Of a stretch of DNA of 64,000 nucleotides, positions 36,360 through 45,471 are shown piece by piece. The translations under genes were made by a program, and so were the position numbers. Each line of letters begins with the position of its first letter. Positions within the stretch are counted from its first letter, which is position 1. Origin of the DNA: Streptomyces olivochromogenes (GTDB lineage: Bacteria; Actinomycetota; Actinomycetes; Streptomycetales; Streptomycetaceae); assembly GCF_001514115.1 (NCBI RefSeq), contig NZ_KQ948451.1, positions 603,308 through 667,307 of the forward strand. Direction: 5' to 3'. Below the pieces are notes generated by a model. That model had not been told where the DNA came from, did no database searches, and saw only the letters and a program-made list of their open reading frames with translations.

Positions 36360-36393
36360 GCCGCACTCAGGTGAGGTGTCACCCGAGTGCGGC
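36360..36393. terminator. Bidirectional hairpin between methyltransferase and alpha-galactosidase genes
   Basis: Outer arms GCCGCACTC (36360-36368) and GAGTGCGGC (36385-36393) with an inner GGTG/CACC pairing. It lies 9 nt from the alpha-galactosidase stop and 67 nt from the methyltransferase stop, so it may serve both. Confidence 0.75.
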
Positions 36394-36402
36394 CGAGCCG
36401 AA

Positions 36403-38484
36403 TCAGCAGGTTGCGTTCAGACCGGCCCAGTTGGCACGGTCGTTGTAGCCGCCGTCGCCGGCGTCGCCGACCACCAGGTCGAGCACCCGGACACCGGTCA
36501 GGTCGATGTCGACCTGGCGGATGTCGTCGCGGGTCAGCACACCGCTGTCGAACAGCACCTGGCCGTCACCGATCACCTGGAAGGCCGACGTGCCGCCCTC
36601 CGGGCCGACGTTGCGCACCGCGTCGTCGATGCCGACGGTCGCGGTCAGCCGGCTGCACTGGTCGCCAAGGTAGTAGCGGACCGTGGAGGGCGAGGCGACC
36701 CCGATACCGGTCGGGTAGACCTTGCCGAGCATGCTGATCGGCGACCAGCCACCGACGCTCTGGTCGACCGTCGGGCTCATCCACCCGCTGGTGCCGCTGA
36801 TCCACTGGTGGTGCGACAGTACGACGTCGCCGTCCGGCGCCGCCGGCGCGACAACTACCGCCGTGGTCGTCTCCTGCCGCAGCCGTCTCTTGCCGATCAC
36901 CTCGTACGACGTGCTGGCGGTCAGCGCGGCGCTTCCCGGCGCGGCGGTGCCGGGCAGGGTCACGGTGAAGGCGAAGGTCGCGGAGTGGTTGGAGCTCAGC
37001 AGCTTCGGCGCCTTGCCGAGCGGACGGGCCGTCCAGCCGTCGGGCACCGTCAGCTCGACCCGCGGCGCGAAGACCGGCTGCGCACCGTCGTTGCGGACGG
37101 TGACCTCGACCCGGGCCTGGTCGCCGCCGGCGACGAGCGGGGCGGTGCCGGCCGGCACCGCGTCGCCACCGACCTGCGTCACCTGCGGCAGGCCGGCGAC
37201 GACGTGCGGAACACCGGGCTTGCCCGTGGCCGGTCGGACCCGGAACAGGGCCGCGCCGTGGGCGGGGACGGCGGCACTGATGGTGCCGGCGCTCTCGGTG
37301 ACCTGGTCGGTCCAGGCGTTCTTCAGGGTGAACCGGTGGCCGGACAGCCCGACCGACGACGCCTTCGTGGTGAGGGTCGCCGGGCTGTCGCCCCGGTTCA
37401 GCAGCACCACGGCACGGTCACCGTTGGCAAGACGCTTCACCCAGGTCTCCGTCGTACCGGCGGGCCCGACGCGGACGGCCTGGACACCGGCGGAGTCCTG
37501 GTTGATCGCGACGACGTCGCGGTCCTCGAGAATGTCGAGCGAGGTCTTGCTGAGCTTGCGGACGTCGCTGCCGATCATCAGCGGCGCGGCCGCCACCGAC
37601 CAGAGCGTCATCTGGGTACGGAACTCCTCGTCGGTCATCCCCAGCTCAGGTCCGAGGTAGTCCGGGTCGTTGAAGTGCCCCGGCCCGGCGGCCTCGGGGT
37701 GCCGCGCGTTCGCGTCGTAGTTCCGCAGCACGTCCTTGTACTTGATCTCGCCGACGAAACCCACATCCGTGTACGTCCGCCAGGACTGCGCGATCGCCGG
37801 TGCATAGGTCCAGGAGTGCGTCGACTGCTGCTCCTCGGGGTAGTTGCCCCAGTCCGGGGAGGTCACCGGGTTGCAGAGGTTGAAGATCATGGGGCGCTTG
37901 CTGGCGTTGTTCCGCAACGCCTGCGCGAACTCGGTGTAGACGGTCTTCGGGTCGAGGTTCGCGGCGATCCCGCAGAGGTAGTCCGCCTTGACCGCGTCGA
38001 ACTTCCAGGAGGCGAACTGGTCCGCGTCGCGCTGGTAGTAGCCGTGGCTGCCGAGACCGCACTTGCCCGGGATGTACGGGCCGGCGTCGGTGTAGATGCC
38101 GGCCTTCAGTCCCTTGGAGTGGATGTAGTCGACCAGCGGCTTCAGCCCGTTCGGAAACTGGTCGGGGTTGGGCACCAGGTCGCCGGCCGAGCTGCGCGGG
38201 GTCGGCGCCGCCCAGTTGCCGTCGATCCAGACGTACTGGTAGCCGGCGTCGCGCAGGCCGCTGCTGACCAGGTAGTCGGCTACTGACTTGACCTCGGCCT
38301 CGGTCGGGTCGCCACCCAGCGCGTAGTAGGTGTTCCAGCCCATGTACGGCGTCGGGCTCAGCGCCTCCTGAGGTGCTGGCGCCGTGACGGCGGCAGTGCC
38401 GGCCGCTGGGCTGGCGTGGGCGGATGCCGGCACGACCAGCAAGCCGGTCAGGAGGGCGAGGAGGACGGTGAGATGTCGTTTCAC
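36403..38484 (-). CDS. Secreted alpha-galactosidase, GH27, with NEW3-like and NPCBM domains
   Basis: A 693-residue secreted enzyme. Signal peptide, then a GH27 barrel (residues ~40-310: YMGWNTYYALGG, WIDGNWAAPTP, catalytic Asp in DAVKADYLCG, acid/base Asp in GHFNDPDYLG), a C-terminal beta domain, an NEW3-type beta-sandwich (~440-540, VEVTVRNDGAQPVF) and a C-terminal NPCBM domain (~550-693) for galactoside binding. It cleaves terminal alpha-galactosides from plant galacto-oligosaccharides or galactomannan. GTG start with GAAGG upstream. A palindromic operator candidate lies upstream of its promoter. Confidence 0.93.
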   Translation of the reverse strand: MKRHLTVLLALLTGLLVVPASAHASPAAGTAAVTAPAPQEALSPTPYMGWNTYYALGGDPTEAEVKSVADYLVSSGLRDAGYQYVWIDGNWAAPTPRSSAGDLVPNPDQFPNGLKPLVDYIHSKGLKAGIYTDAGPYIPGKCGLGSHGYYQRDADQFASWKFDAVKADYLCGIAANLDPKTVYTEFAQALRNNASKRPMIFNLCNPVTSPDWGNYPEEQQSTHSWTYAPAIAQSWRTYTDVGFVGEIKYKDVLRNYDANARHPEAAGPGHFNDPDYLGPELGMTDEEFRTQMTLWSVAAAPLMIGSDVRKLSKTSLDILEDRDVVAINQDSAGVQAVRVGPAGTTETWVKRLANGDRAVVLLNRGDSPATLTTKASSVGLSGHRFTLKNAWTDQVTESAGTISAAVPAHGAALFRVRPATGKPGVPHVVAGLPQVTQVGGDAVPAGTAPLVAGGDQARVEVTVRNDGAQPVFAPRVELTVPDGWTARPLGKAPKLLSSNHSATFAFTVTLPGTAAPGSAALTASTSYEVIGKRRLRQETTTAVVVAPAAPDGDVVLSHHQWISGTSGWMSPTVDQSVGGWSPISMLGKVYPTGIGVASPSTVRYYLGDQCSRLTATVGIDDAVRNVGPEGGTSAFQVIGDGQVLFDSGVLTRDDIRQVDIDLTGVRVLDLVVGDAGDGGYNDRANWAGLNATC

Positions 38485-38623
38485 ATCGGGACCTTCGCTG
38501 TCCGATCGATCAGGCGTGCCGACCCGTCCTGGTCGCGAGTCTGAGGCGCCTCTCCCTCGCGGAGGGTGCGGCGGTCGGTCTTCGGACCAGGCAATGCCTG
38601 TGCGCCTGCTGTTTGTTTCCAGG

Positions 38624-38672
38624 ATCTTGCAGCGGTTGCCGACAGGCGTCAATAATAATTCCTAAATTAGGA
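38624..38672 (-). promoter_or_regulatory. Promoter and palindromic operator candidate for the alpha-galactosidase gene
   Basis: On the minus strand TTGACG (38652-38647) is followed after 17 nt by CAAGAT (38629-38624), a housekeeping-type promoter. Just upstream of the -35 is the perfect palindrome TCCTAAATTAGGA (38660-38672), set in an AT-rich patch that stands out from the surrounding GC-rich DNA. It is a likely regulator site, class unknown. Confidence 0.6.
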
Positions 38673-38824
38673 GTTACTAGTTGGGCCTCGTCGGGTACCC
38701 CGACTTCCCTCCATCGGGCAGCGTGTGATCCTGTATCAGGTGTGACACCTGAGGAGATGCGCGAGGTCCGTCCTCGCCTATCCGATTTCGGCGTCTTGTG
38801 GTCTGGATGCGTGTCGGGATGCGG

Positions 38825-39120
38825 GGCTCTTCCGCCGCTATGCCGACGAGGGCGCCTCCATCGCCGGGCTGACCGCCACAACCGCCGGTCACGCCTGGAA
38901 GGCCGAGCCACCCCGCGCCCGGTCAAGACCATCGACAGGCCCCGCGAGGAATGGATCGCCATCCCCGTTCCCGCGCTCATCACCCCGCGACCTTCGAACG
39001 CGTCGCGGGCCGACTGGCGGACAACAAACGCTTCGCCTCCCGCAACACCAAGGTCCCCGCCCTACTGCAAGGCCTGGCAGCCTGCGCCACCTGCGGATGC
39101 GGCTACTACCGCACCTCAAC
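38825..39120 (+). pseudogene. Serine recombinase fragment, frameshifted
   Basis: Pieces in different frames read LFRRYADEGASIAGLT, VKTIDRPREEWIAIPVP, and HPATFERVAGRLADNKRF to AACATCGCGYYRTST. These match the middle of large serine recombinases, including the zinc-ribbon CxxC region. The catalytic N-terminus and the rest of the C-terminus are missing. Confidence 0.65.
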
Positions 39121-39363
39121 CCGCCTGGACAACGACGTACTCGACCCCGTGATCGTCACCGGCTTCCACGCCAGCCGCACCCACAAGCTCACCCCAGGCC
39201 AGAAGGACGCCAACCGCGTCCTCGCCGTCGGACGCGCGCCAGTCGAACACGGCTTCGCGCACCTCAAGAACTGGCGGACCCTCACGAAGCTCCGCACCGA
39301 CCCCCGCGCCACCCGCCTCCTGCGAGCCTTGGTCGTTCTGACGAACCTCGAAGTCAACCGCTG
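39121..39363 (+). pseudogene. C-terminal fragment of an IS5-type DDE transposase
   Basis: In the same open frame as the recombinase zinc-ribbon piece, the sequence changes to HKLTPGQKDANRVLAVGR, EHGFAHLKNWRTLTKLR and ALVVLTNLEVNR. This is the typical C-terminal end of IS5-family (DDE) transposases, ending at a proper stop. The fusion is a rearrangement scar. Confidence 0.7.
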
Positions 39364-39609
39364 ACAGACGATCTACTCCACAGGCTCCCGCCCACGACCA
39401 GCGTGAGCACCCTGAGTACCGGTCACACCAGCCCTTTAACCTGCGACTTCAAGTTGGCGGAGGCTCACTGATTCACCTTCGTGCGGCGCACTCGTGCGTC
39501 CGTCCTGCGACCTTTCAACAGGGTCACATTTGCTGCCACTTGTGGAACAGCCAGTCGTTCGCCCCGCGTGCGAAGACTTCCAGACGCCCGTCCTGGAAGG
39601 CTGCCGGAC

Positions 39610-39906
39610 ATGCCCCGCGCCTACCCCGCTGAGTTCCGCGCCCGCGCCATCGCGCTGGTGCGGGCAGGAAAAGAACAGAAGCAGACCGCCGTTGACCTCG
39701 GCATCCATCCGGTCACGTTGTCGAAGTGGTTACGCCAGGACGACATCGACAACGGTCGACGGCCCGGCAGGGTCTCGGAGGAGTCCGCAGAGCTGCGTGC
39801 AGCACGGCGGCGGATCCGCGAGTTGGAAACCGAGCTCGAGATCGTCCGCAAGGCCGCCAAGTTCCTCGGCGAGGACAAGCCGGCCCCAAAAGGCTCTACC
39901 CGGTGA
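39610..39906 (+). CDS. IS3-family transposase OrfA
   Basis: 98 residues beginning MPRAYPAEFRARAIALVRAG, with the helix-turn-helix DLGIHPVTLSKWLRQDD and a C-terminal leucine-zipper-like helix RIRELETELEIVRKAAKFL. It is the DNA-binding and dimerisation part of the transposase. The heptamer CCCAAAA (39885-39891), in the phase C-CCA-AAA, allows -1 slippage into orfB. Confidence 0.88.
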   Translation: MPRAYPAEFRARAIALVRAGKEQKQTAVDLGIHPVTLSKWLRQDDIDNGRRPGRVSEESAELRAARRRIRELETELEIVRKAAKFLGEDKPAPKGSTR

Positions 39907-40370
39907 TCGCCCGTCTCGTCGATGCCGGGACACCGGTCGACCGATGCTGCCGGATCCTCGGGGTCGCCCGGCAGAACTACTACAAACACAAGCGCACCCC
40001 GACCACACCGCGGCAGCTGCGACGGAAGTGGCTGACCGGGCTGATCCGGGAGGTCCACGTCGCCTCACGCGGCACCTACGGCTACCGCCGCGTCCACGCC
40101 GAGCTCACCCTGGGCATGGGCATCCAGGTGTGCTCGAGGACTGTGTCGGTGCTGATGACACAGGCCGGGATCTACGGACTGCCCGGACCGGTGTGGATCA
40201 AGCGCCTGCGGGGTGTCGTCACCGCCGATGACCTGGTCAACCGGAAGTTCCATCGGCTGCGTCCCAACGAGCTGTGGGTCACCGACATCACGCAACACCG
40301 CACCAGAGAAGGGTGGGTGTACTGCGCGGCGGTCCTGGACGCGTTCAGCCGCAAGATCGTGGGCTGGTAG
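39891..40370 (+). pseudogene. IS3-family transposase OrfB, truncated
   Basis: Entered by -1 frameshift from orfA, it reads RLYPVIARLVDAGTPVDRCC, then the HTH-like ILGVARQNYYKHKR, GTYGYRRVHAEL, and the first two DDE acidic residues (ELWVTDITQHRTREG and AAVLDAFSRKIVGW). It stops at 40370 right after the second motif. Complete OrfB proteins continue for ~90 more residues with the third catalytic Glu. Confidence 0.85.
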
Positions 40371-41101
40371 ATAAGGTCAACCCCGCCCGGGTGACCGGCC
40401 GGCAGAAACTCCGCAAGCAGGCCGAGGACGAACTCCTCGCCCCACGCGCGCTGGCCCTGCCCGACTGGGAGACCCTCGTCGCACTGGCCCACGCGCTCGT
40501 GGCCGCCTCCCACGACCAGTACCGCGGCTGGGGAGACGTGGTCATCTTCGCCGCGTGCACCGCCGCACGCATCGGCAAGGTCTCAGGCTGCCGCGTCGAA
40601 GACATCGACACCACCCAGTGGATCTGGACCGTGCGGCGCCAGACCACACCCGCACCCGACGGGCTGACCGACAACGCCACCAAGGGCAAGCGGGCCCGCA
40701 AGGTTCCCATCGTCGAGGAGATCCGCCCCCTCGTCGCCCAGCGCATCCTGTCCGTCGGCCCCAATCCCGACGCCCGCCTGTTCACCGGCCCGCGCGACGG
40801 ACGCAGCCCCACCGCCGTCCTGCGCGACGCCACACACTGGGACGACGTGGTCACCAAACTCGGCTACGAGCACCTGCGCCGCCATGACCTCCGGCACACC
40901 GGACCGACCTGGTTCGCCGACGCCGGAGTCCAAGTGCACGTTCTACACAGGATCGCCGGCCACGGGTCGCTGACCACCACCCAGCGCTACCTGCACCCGG
41001 ACGTACACAAGATCACGGCCGCCGGGGCGGCGCTCTCCGCACACTTCAGCGAGCTGCGCGCACCGCGCACGCTGCCGAGTCCGATCGTCGTGACCCGCTG
41101 A
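40371..41101 (+). pseudogene. Tyrosine integrase, C-terminal catalytic domain only
   Basis: The open frame across the IS3 junction reads VTGRQKLRKQAEDELLAPRA and then a phage-type integrase catalytic domain: Arg in AARIGKVSGCR, Lys in KGKRARKVPIVEE, HDLRHTGPTWF, IAGHGSLTTTQRYLH (His and nucleophile Tyr). The N-terminal core-binding and arm-binding domains are gone. It ends 101 bp from a tRNA-Pro, the usual place for an integrase beside its attachment site. Confidence 0.85.
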
Positions 41102-41148
41102 CCTCAGTCAAGGAGGCTGGTCCCCCAACTGGTCCCCAAGAACGGTCA

Positions 41149-41182
41149 AGGGCCGGTTTCGGATACCTCCGAAACCGGCCCT
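41149..41182 (+). terminator. Perfect hairpin after the integrase remnant
   Basis: 15-bp arms AGGGCCGGTTTCGGA and TCCGAAACCGGCCCT around a TACC loop, 47 nt past the integrase stop. Confidence 0.8.
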
Positions 41183-41200
41183 GACCTGCGACTGTCTCCA

Positions 41201-41305
<105 letters not shown>

Positions 41306-41375
41306 GTGCGAACAGAACTTTACCCCACGTCGGGGGCTGCTCCGAAGGGGGCGCGGGGCGCGCGACAATCGGGGC

Positions 41376-41903
41376 ATGAACGCAGCATCCGGAGGTCGGC
41401 GGGGCGACGGGCGGGATCGGGACACGACGGGGCGGGCGCGGAACGCCCGGCCGCGGGACGGACTGGGACGGCCGCTGCCGTACGGCGCCGACGGCGTGGA
41501 GCGGCAGCCGGAGGGACTCGTCCGCAGCCCCGGGGAGACGGTCACCGAGGCGCAGGCGCTGTTGGACGCGGGGAAGCCGTTCCACGCGCACGAGGTCTTC
41601 GAGGACGCCTGGAAGTCGGGCCCCGAGGGTGAGCGCACGCTCTGGCGGGGCCTGGCACAGCTCGCGGTGGGGCTCACCCACGCGGCCCGTGGGAACACGA
41701 CGGGCGGTGCCCGGCTGCTGCGGCGCGGGGCCGGGGCGGTCGAGGAGTGGGCGGCGGGGGCGGCCGGCCGGACCCGTCCGCATGAGCTGGACCTCGCCGA
41801 ACTCGCCTCCTGGGCGCGTGAGCTGGCATCGGTCGTGGAGCGTGAGGGCGCCGCGATCAGCGCGGTGGCATGGGCGCCCCGGCTGCGGGGGCGCCGGGAC
41901 TGA
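41376..41903 (+). CDS. DUF309 protein
   Basis: 175 residues; the first ~50 are a polar, probably disordered extension, the rest is the helical DUF309 domain with the conserved FHAHEVFEDAWKSGPEGER and LWRGLAQLAVGLTHAARGN motifs. The family is widespread but has no firmly established function. The ATG follows the tRNA-Pro region by ~100 bp. Confidence 0.85.
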   Translation: MNAASGGRRGDGRDRDTTGRARNARPRDGLGRPLPYGADGVERQPEGLVRSPGETVTEAQALLDAGKPFHAHEVFEDAWKSGPEGERTLWRGLAQLAVGLTHAARGNTTGGARLLRRGAGAVEEWAAGAAGRTRPHELDLAELASWARELASVVEREGAAISAVAWAPRLRGRRD

Positions 41904-41949
41904 CGGGTGCGGTGCGTGCGCTGTCAGTGGCGTGCGGCAGACTCGGGGT

Positions 41950-42720
41950 GTGCGAAAGATTCATGTCATCGGCATCGGCGCGGGCGACCCCGACCAGCTC
42001 ACCTTGCAGGCGGTCAAGGCGCTGAGGAGCACGGACGTGTTCTTCATCCTGGACAAGGGCGAGGTGAAGTCGGACCTCGTCCAGCTGCGCCGTGACATCC
42101 TCGACGCACACATACCGGAGGGGTCCTACCGCCTGGTCGAGGCGCGCGACCCGGACCGCGACCGGGCCGCCGGGGGCGCCGCCTACTCCCCCGCCGTCGG
42201 GGACTGGCGCAGTGCCCGCGCCGACATCTACCAGCGGCTGATCGCGGAGGAGCTGGGCGAGGACGAGAGCGGCGCGTTCCTGGTGTGGGGGGATCCCGCG
42301 CTGTACGACAGCACGCTCGGAATCCTGGAGGAGATCCTGGAGCGGGGCGCGGTGGCGTTCACGTACGAGGTCGTGCCCGGCATCAGCAGCGTCTCCGCGC
42401 TGGTCGCCCGCCATCGGACCGGGCTGAACCGGGTGGCACGTCCCGTCCAGATCACCACGGGGCGGCGGCTCGCGGAGGGCTTCCCCGAGGGGGTCGACGA
42501 CGTGGTCGTGATGCTCGACGCCCATCAGACCTTCCGGCAGTACGCCGACGAGGACATCGACATCTACTGGGGCGCCTACATCGGTACGCCCGACGAGATC
42601 CTGGCCTCCGGTCCGATCGCCGAGACGGCACCGCGCATCGAGCGGCTGCGGGCCGAGGCACGGGATCGCAAGGGCTGGATCATGGACACGTATCTGCTGC
42701 GCAGACATCCGCGCGGCTAG
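41950..42720 (+). CDS. cobF: Precorrin-6A synthase (deacetylating)
   Basis: A 256-residue tetrapyrrole methylase: VIGIGAGDPDQLTLQAVKAL at the N-terminus, the FLVWGDPALYDST loop and EVVPGISSVSALVARHR for SAM binding. It is the CobF type of aerobic cobalamin synthesis (C1 methylation with loss of acetate). Start is GTG. Its stop codon overlaps the convergent cobK stop, both sharing CTAG-region bases at 42717-42720. Confidence 0.92.
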   Translation: MRKIHVIGIGAGDPDQLTLQAVKALRSTDVFFILDKGEVKSDLVQLRRDILDAHIPEGSYRLVEARDPDRDRAAGGAAYSPAVGDWRSARADIYQRLIAEELGEDESGAFLVWGDPALYDSTLGILEEILERGAVAFTYEVVPGISSVSALVARHRTGLNRVARPVQITTGRRLAEGFPEGVDDVVVMLDAHQTFRQYADEDIDIYWGAYIGTPDEILASGPIAETAPRIERLRAEARDRKGWIMDTYLLRRHPRG

Positions 42721-43463
42721 CAGGGGCCGAGATCCAGCAGGGCCAGGGCCGACGGCACGTCCGGCGCGGTGGTCACGTCCGCGGGGAGCGGGGGGCGGCG
42801 TACGACGACCACGGGGAGGGCGAGGTCGCGTGCGGCGGTCAGTTTGGCGGCTGTCGCCTCTCCTCCGCTGTCCTTGGTCACCAGCACGTCGACCCGGTGT
42901 GCGCGCAGCAGGGTCCGCTCGTCGTCCGGTGCGAAGGGTCCCCGGGTGAGCAGCACTTCCATGTCCTGGGGCATCGGCGGCTCGGGGGGCTCCACCGTGC
43001 GGACGAGGAAGTGGAGCTCGGAGAGGTGGGCGAAGGCCGCAAGGCCCAGGCGGCCCGTGGTGAGGAAGACACGGCGGCCCAGGGACGGGAGGAGCGCGGC
43101 GGCCTCGGGGAGGGAGTCGACCCAGTGCCAGCGGTCGTCGGGACCGGGGGTCCAGCCGGGCCGGCGCAGCACCACGGCCGGGATTCCCGTGGCCGCGGCG
43201 GCGCGCGCCGCGTTCGCCGTGATCGCGGCGGCGAAGGGGTGGGTGGCGTCGACCACGGCGTCCACGCGGTGCTCGCGCAGCCACCGCGCCAGCCCGTCCG
43301 CCCCGCCGAAGCCCCCGACGCGGACGTCCCCGTCGAGCGCTCCCGGCCGGGAGACGCGTCCCGCCAGGGAGGTCGTCACGCGGACACCGGGGCGCGCCAC
43401 CAGTTCGGCGGCGAGTCGGCGTGCCTCGGTGGTGCCGCCGAGGACCAGGACGTGGGAGGACAT
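42717..43463 (-). CDS. cobK: Precorrin-6A reductase
   Basis: A 248-residue CobK/CbiJ-family protein: HVLVLGGTTEARRLAAELV, the VDAVVDATHPFAAAIT motif, LTTGRLGLAAF, and VLVTKDSGGEATAAKL at the C-terminus. It reduces precorrin-6A with NADPH. It is convergent with cobF, an odd arrangement since both serve adjacent steps; their 3' ends overlap by four bases. Confidence 0.93.
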   Translation of the reverse strand: MSSHVLVLGGTTEARRLAAELVARPGVRVTTSLAGRVSRPGALDGDVRVGGFGGADGLARWLREHRVDAVVDATHPFAAAITANAARAAAATGIPAVVLRRPGWTPGPDDRWHWVDSLPEAAALLPSLGRRVFLTTGRLGLAAFAHLSELHFLVRTVEPPEPPMPQDMEVLLTRGPFAPDDERTLLRAHRVDVLVTKDSGGEATAAKLTAARDLALPVVVVRRPPLPADVTTAPDVPSALALLDLGPC

Positions 43464-43484
43464 GGCGTCGAGCCTACGAGGCGG

Positions 43485-44258
43485 TCAGCGCAGCAGGAGC
43501 TGCACCCCGCCCACCACAGTCGCCCCGATGACCAGCCGCTCGAACAGGATCTGGTTGATGCGGTGCACGGCCCATTTCCCGAGGAACGCCCCCGGTACGA
43601 CGAAGATCGCGAGTGCCGCGTCCAGGAGCAGCGAATGCCAGTCGATGAGACCGAGGCCCACGCTGAAGGGCACCTTGGAGACGTTCACGATCAGGAAGAA
43701 GAAGGCCGAGGTGCCCAGGAAGCCGAGTTTGCGGAAGCCGGCCGACAGGAGGTACATCGACATCACCGGGCCGCCCGCGTTGGCGACCATCGTGGTGAAG
43801 CCGCCGAGGACGCCGTACGAGCGGGCCTTGACCCGGCCGGCCCGGGTCGAGACCGAGTCGGGTTCCTCGTCCTGGGCGGCGGCCCGGCGGCGCCACATCG
43901 TCACCGCCGCCATCAGCAGCAGGATCGCGCCGATGGAGGTCCGTACCATCCCGTCGTCGGCCCACACCAGGAACAGCGTGCCGAAGACGACGCCCGCGGC
44001 GACCGCCGGGAACAGCCGCCACAGCGTGGGCCAGTGGGCGTGCCGCCGGTAGGTGAGCACGGCGAGCACGTCCCCGACGATGAGGAGGGGCAGAAGCACG
44101 CCGGTCGAGGCGCGGGCGGGCAGCACGGCGGCGAAAATCGCCAGGCTGACCGTGTTGGCGCCGCTCACGGCGGTCTTCGAGAAGCCGACGAGCAGGGCCG
44201 CGGCGGCGAGCGCCGCGAACTCCCAGATGGATATGTGCCAGAGCGTCATCGTGTTCAT
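43485..44258 (-). CDS. TauE/SafE-family membrane permease
   Basis: 257 residues with about eight membrane helices; the family repeats are visible as LLVGFSKTAVSGANTVSLA and GVLGGFTTMVANAGGPVMSMYLL. Such permeases export sulfite, sulfonates or other organic anions, or import sulfur compounds. It follows cobK by ~20 nt upstream on the same strand, but a metabolic link to cobalamin is not evident. ATG at 44258 with a weak ribosome site. Confidence 0.87.
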   Translation of the reverse strand: MNTMTLWHISIWEFAALAAAALLVGFSKTAVSGANTVSLAIFAAVLPARASTGVLLPLLIVGDVLAVLTYRRHAHWPTLWRLFPAVAAGVVFGTLFLVWADDGMVRTSIGAILLLMAAVTMWRRRAAAQDEEPDSVSTRAGRVKARSYGVLGGFTTMVANAGGPVMSMYLLSAGFRKLGFLGTSAFFFLIVNVSKVPFSVGLGLIDWHSLLLDAALAIFVVPGAFLGKWAVHRINQILFERLVIGATVVGGVQLLLR

Positions 44259-44432
44259 GCGGGAACCGATGCTAGGCGCACGCATGTCCCGGCGTAAGGA
44301 CCGTCTCGCCAGGTGACCCCTGCGGCGGCGGGTGGGCCCGTGGATCGGGGCCTCGGAGAATGCCCCCGCCCGGCCCAACTCCCGTGGCAGACTGCTCGAA
44401 CATCAACACGAGCGTGAGCAGAGGAGTGCCGC

Positions 44433-45254
44433 ATGACCGCGACCGGGCCTTCCGCCCAGCGGATCGACACCAGCAGGCCGCACCCGGCACGGATGTACGA
44501 CTGGTTCCTCGGCGGCAAGGACAACTACCCGGTCGACGAGGAGCTCGGGCGGCGGATCATGTCCACGGACCCGAGCGCCCCCCGCTCGGCCCGCAGCAAC
44601 CGCTGGTTCATGCAGCGCGCCACCCGCTGGCTGGTCCGGGAGACCGGCATCCGCCAGTTCCTCGACATCGGCACCGGCATCCCCACGGAGCCGAACCTCC
44701 ACCAGATCGCCCAGGCCGCCGTCCCGGACGCGCGGGTCGTCTACGTGGACAACGACCCGATCGTCCTGGCCCACGCCGAGGCCCTGCTGCGCGGCACCCC
44801 CGAGGGTGTGACGGAGTACGTGCAGGCCGACGCGCGGGAACCGGGGAAGATACTCGAACAGGCCGCCCAGGTTCTCGACTTCGACCGGCCCGTCGCGCTG
44901 TCGCTGATCGCGCTGATGCACTTCATAGCCGAGGAGGACGGTGCGTACGACCTGGTGGACACCTTGGTCGACGCCCTGGCGCCGGGCAGTTGTCTGGTGC
45001 TGTCCGCGCTGACCGGCGACTACGACCCCGTGACGGTCGCGACCGGTATCGCGGCGTACGCGGCGGGCGGTGTGACCCTCGTGGCCCGCTCGCACAGCGA
45101 GGTCAGCCACTTCTTCCGGGGACTCGACCTCGTCGACCCCGGGGTGGTGTCGCTGTCGAAGTGGCATCCCGAGCTCGCGCTGGACGAGGACGAGATCGGT
45201 GACGCGCCCGTCCCGCTGTACGGCGCGGTCGGTTTCAAGCCCCCCCGTTCCTGA
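44433..45254 (+). CDS. DUF574/SAM-dependent methyltransferase family protein
   Basis: A 273-residue protein of the actinobacterial DUF574 methyltransferase family: RPHPARMYDWFLGGKDNYPV is its hallmark N-terminus, then FLDIGTGIPTEPNLHQIA (SAM site) and VVYVDNDPIVLAHAEALL. These proteins are highly multiplied in Streptomyces; substrates unknown. GAGGAG-type site before the ATG. Confidence 0.9.
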   Translation: MTATGPSAQRIDTSRPHPARMYDWFLGGKDNYPVDEELGRRIMSTDPSAPRSARSNRWFMQRATRWLVRETGIRQFLDIGTGIPTEPNLHQIAQAAVPDARVVYVDNDPIVLAHAEALLRGTPEGVTEYVQADAREPGKILEQAAQVLDFDRPVALSLIALMHFIAEEDGAYDLVDTLVDALAPGSCLVLSALTGDYDPVTVATGIAAYAAGGVTLVARSHSEVSHFFRGLDLVDPGVVSLSKWHPELALDEDEIGDAPVPLYGAVGFKPPRS

Positions 45255-45471
45255 GGCACTCGGCCATCGCGCCCAGGTCCCGGCCCGCCGCTCGCGCGGG
45301 CCGACCCGCTCGGCGGGGACCAGGATCAACTTCTGTTCCTCGCCGACGGGTTGAGGCCTGAAGGAACCCGCGGTGCAGCCGGCGTCCGCGACCACCCCAC
45401 CCGATAGACCGCCGCTGACCTTGAGCTTGTACCGTGCGGGCGGTGGCGACCGGGGAAGCGGGAGGCGGGCT

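Larger units (their letters stand above)
39610..40370 (+). mobile_element. IS3-family element, 3' truncated
   Basis: orfA and orfB overlap through a -1 frameshift site, the IS3 hallmark. orfB lacks its last third, including the final catalytic Glu, and abuts a tyrosine-integrase remnant, so the element cannot move by itself. I could not define the terminal inverted repeats. Confidence 0.85.
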
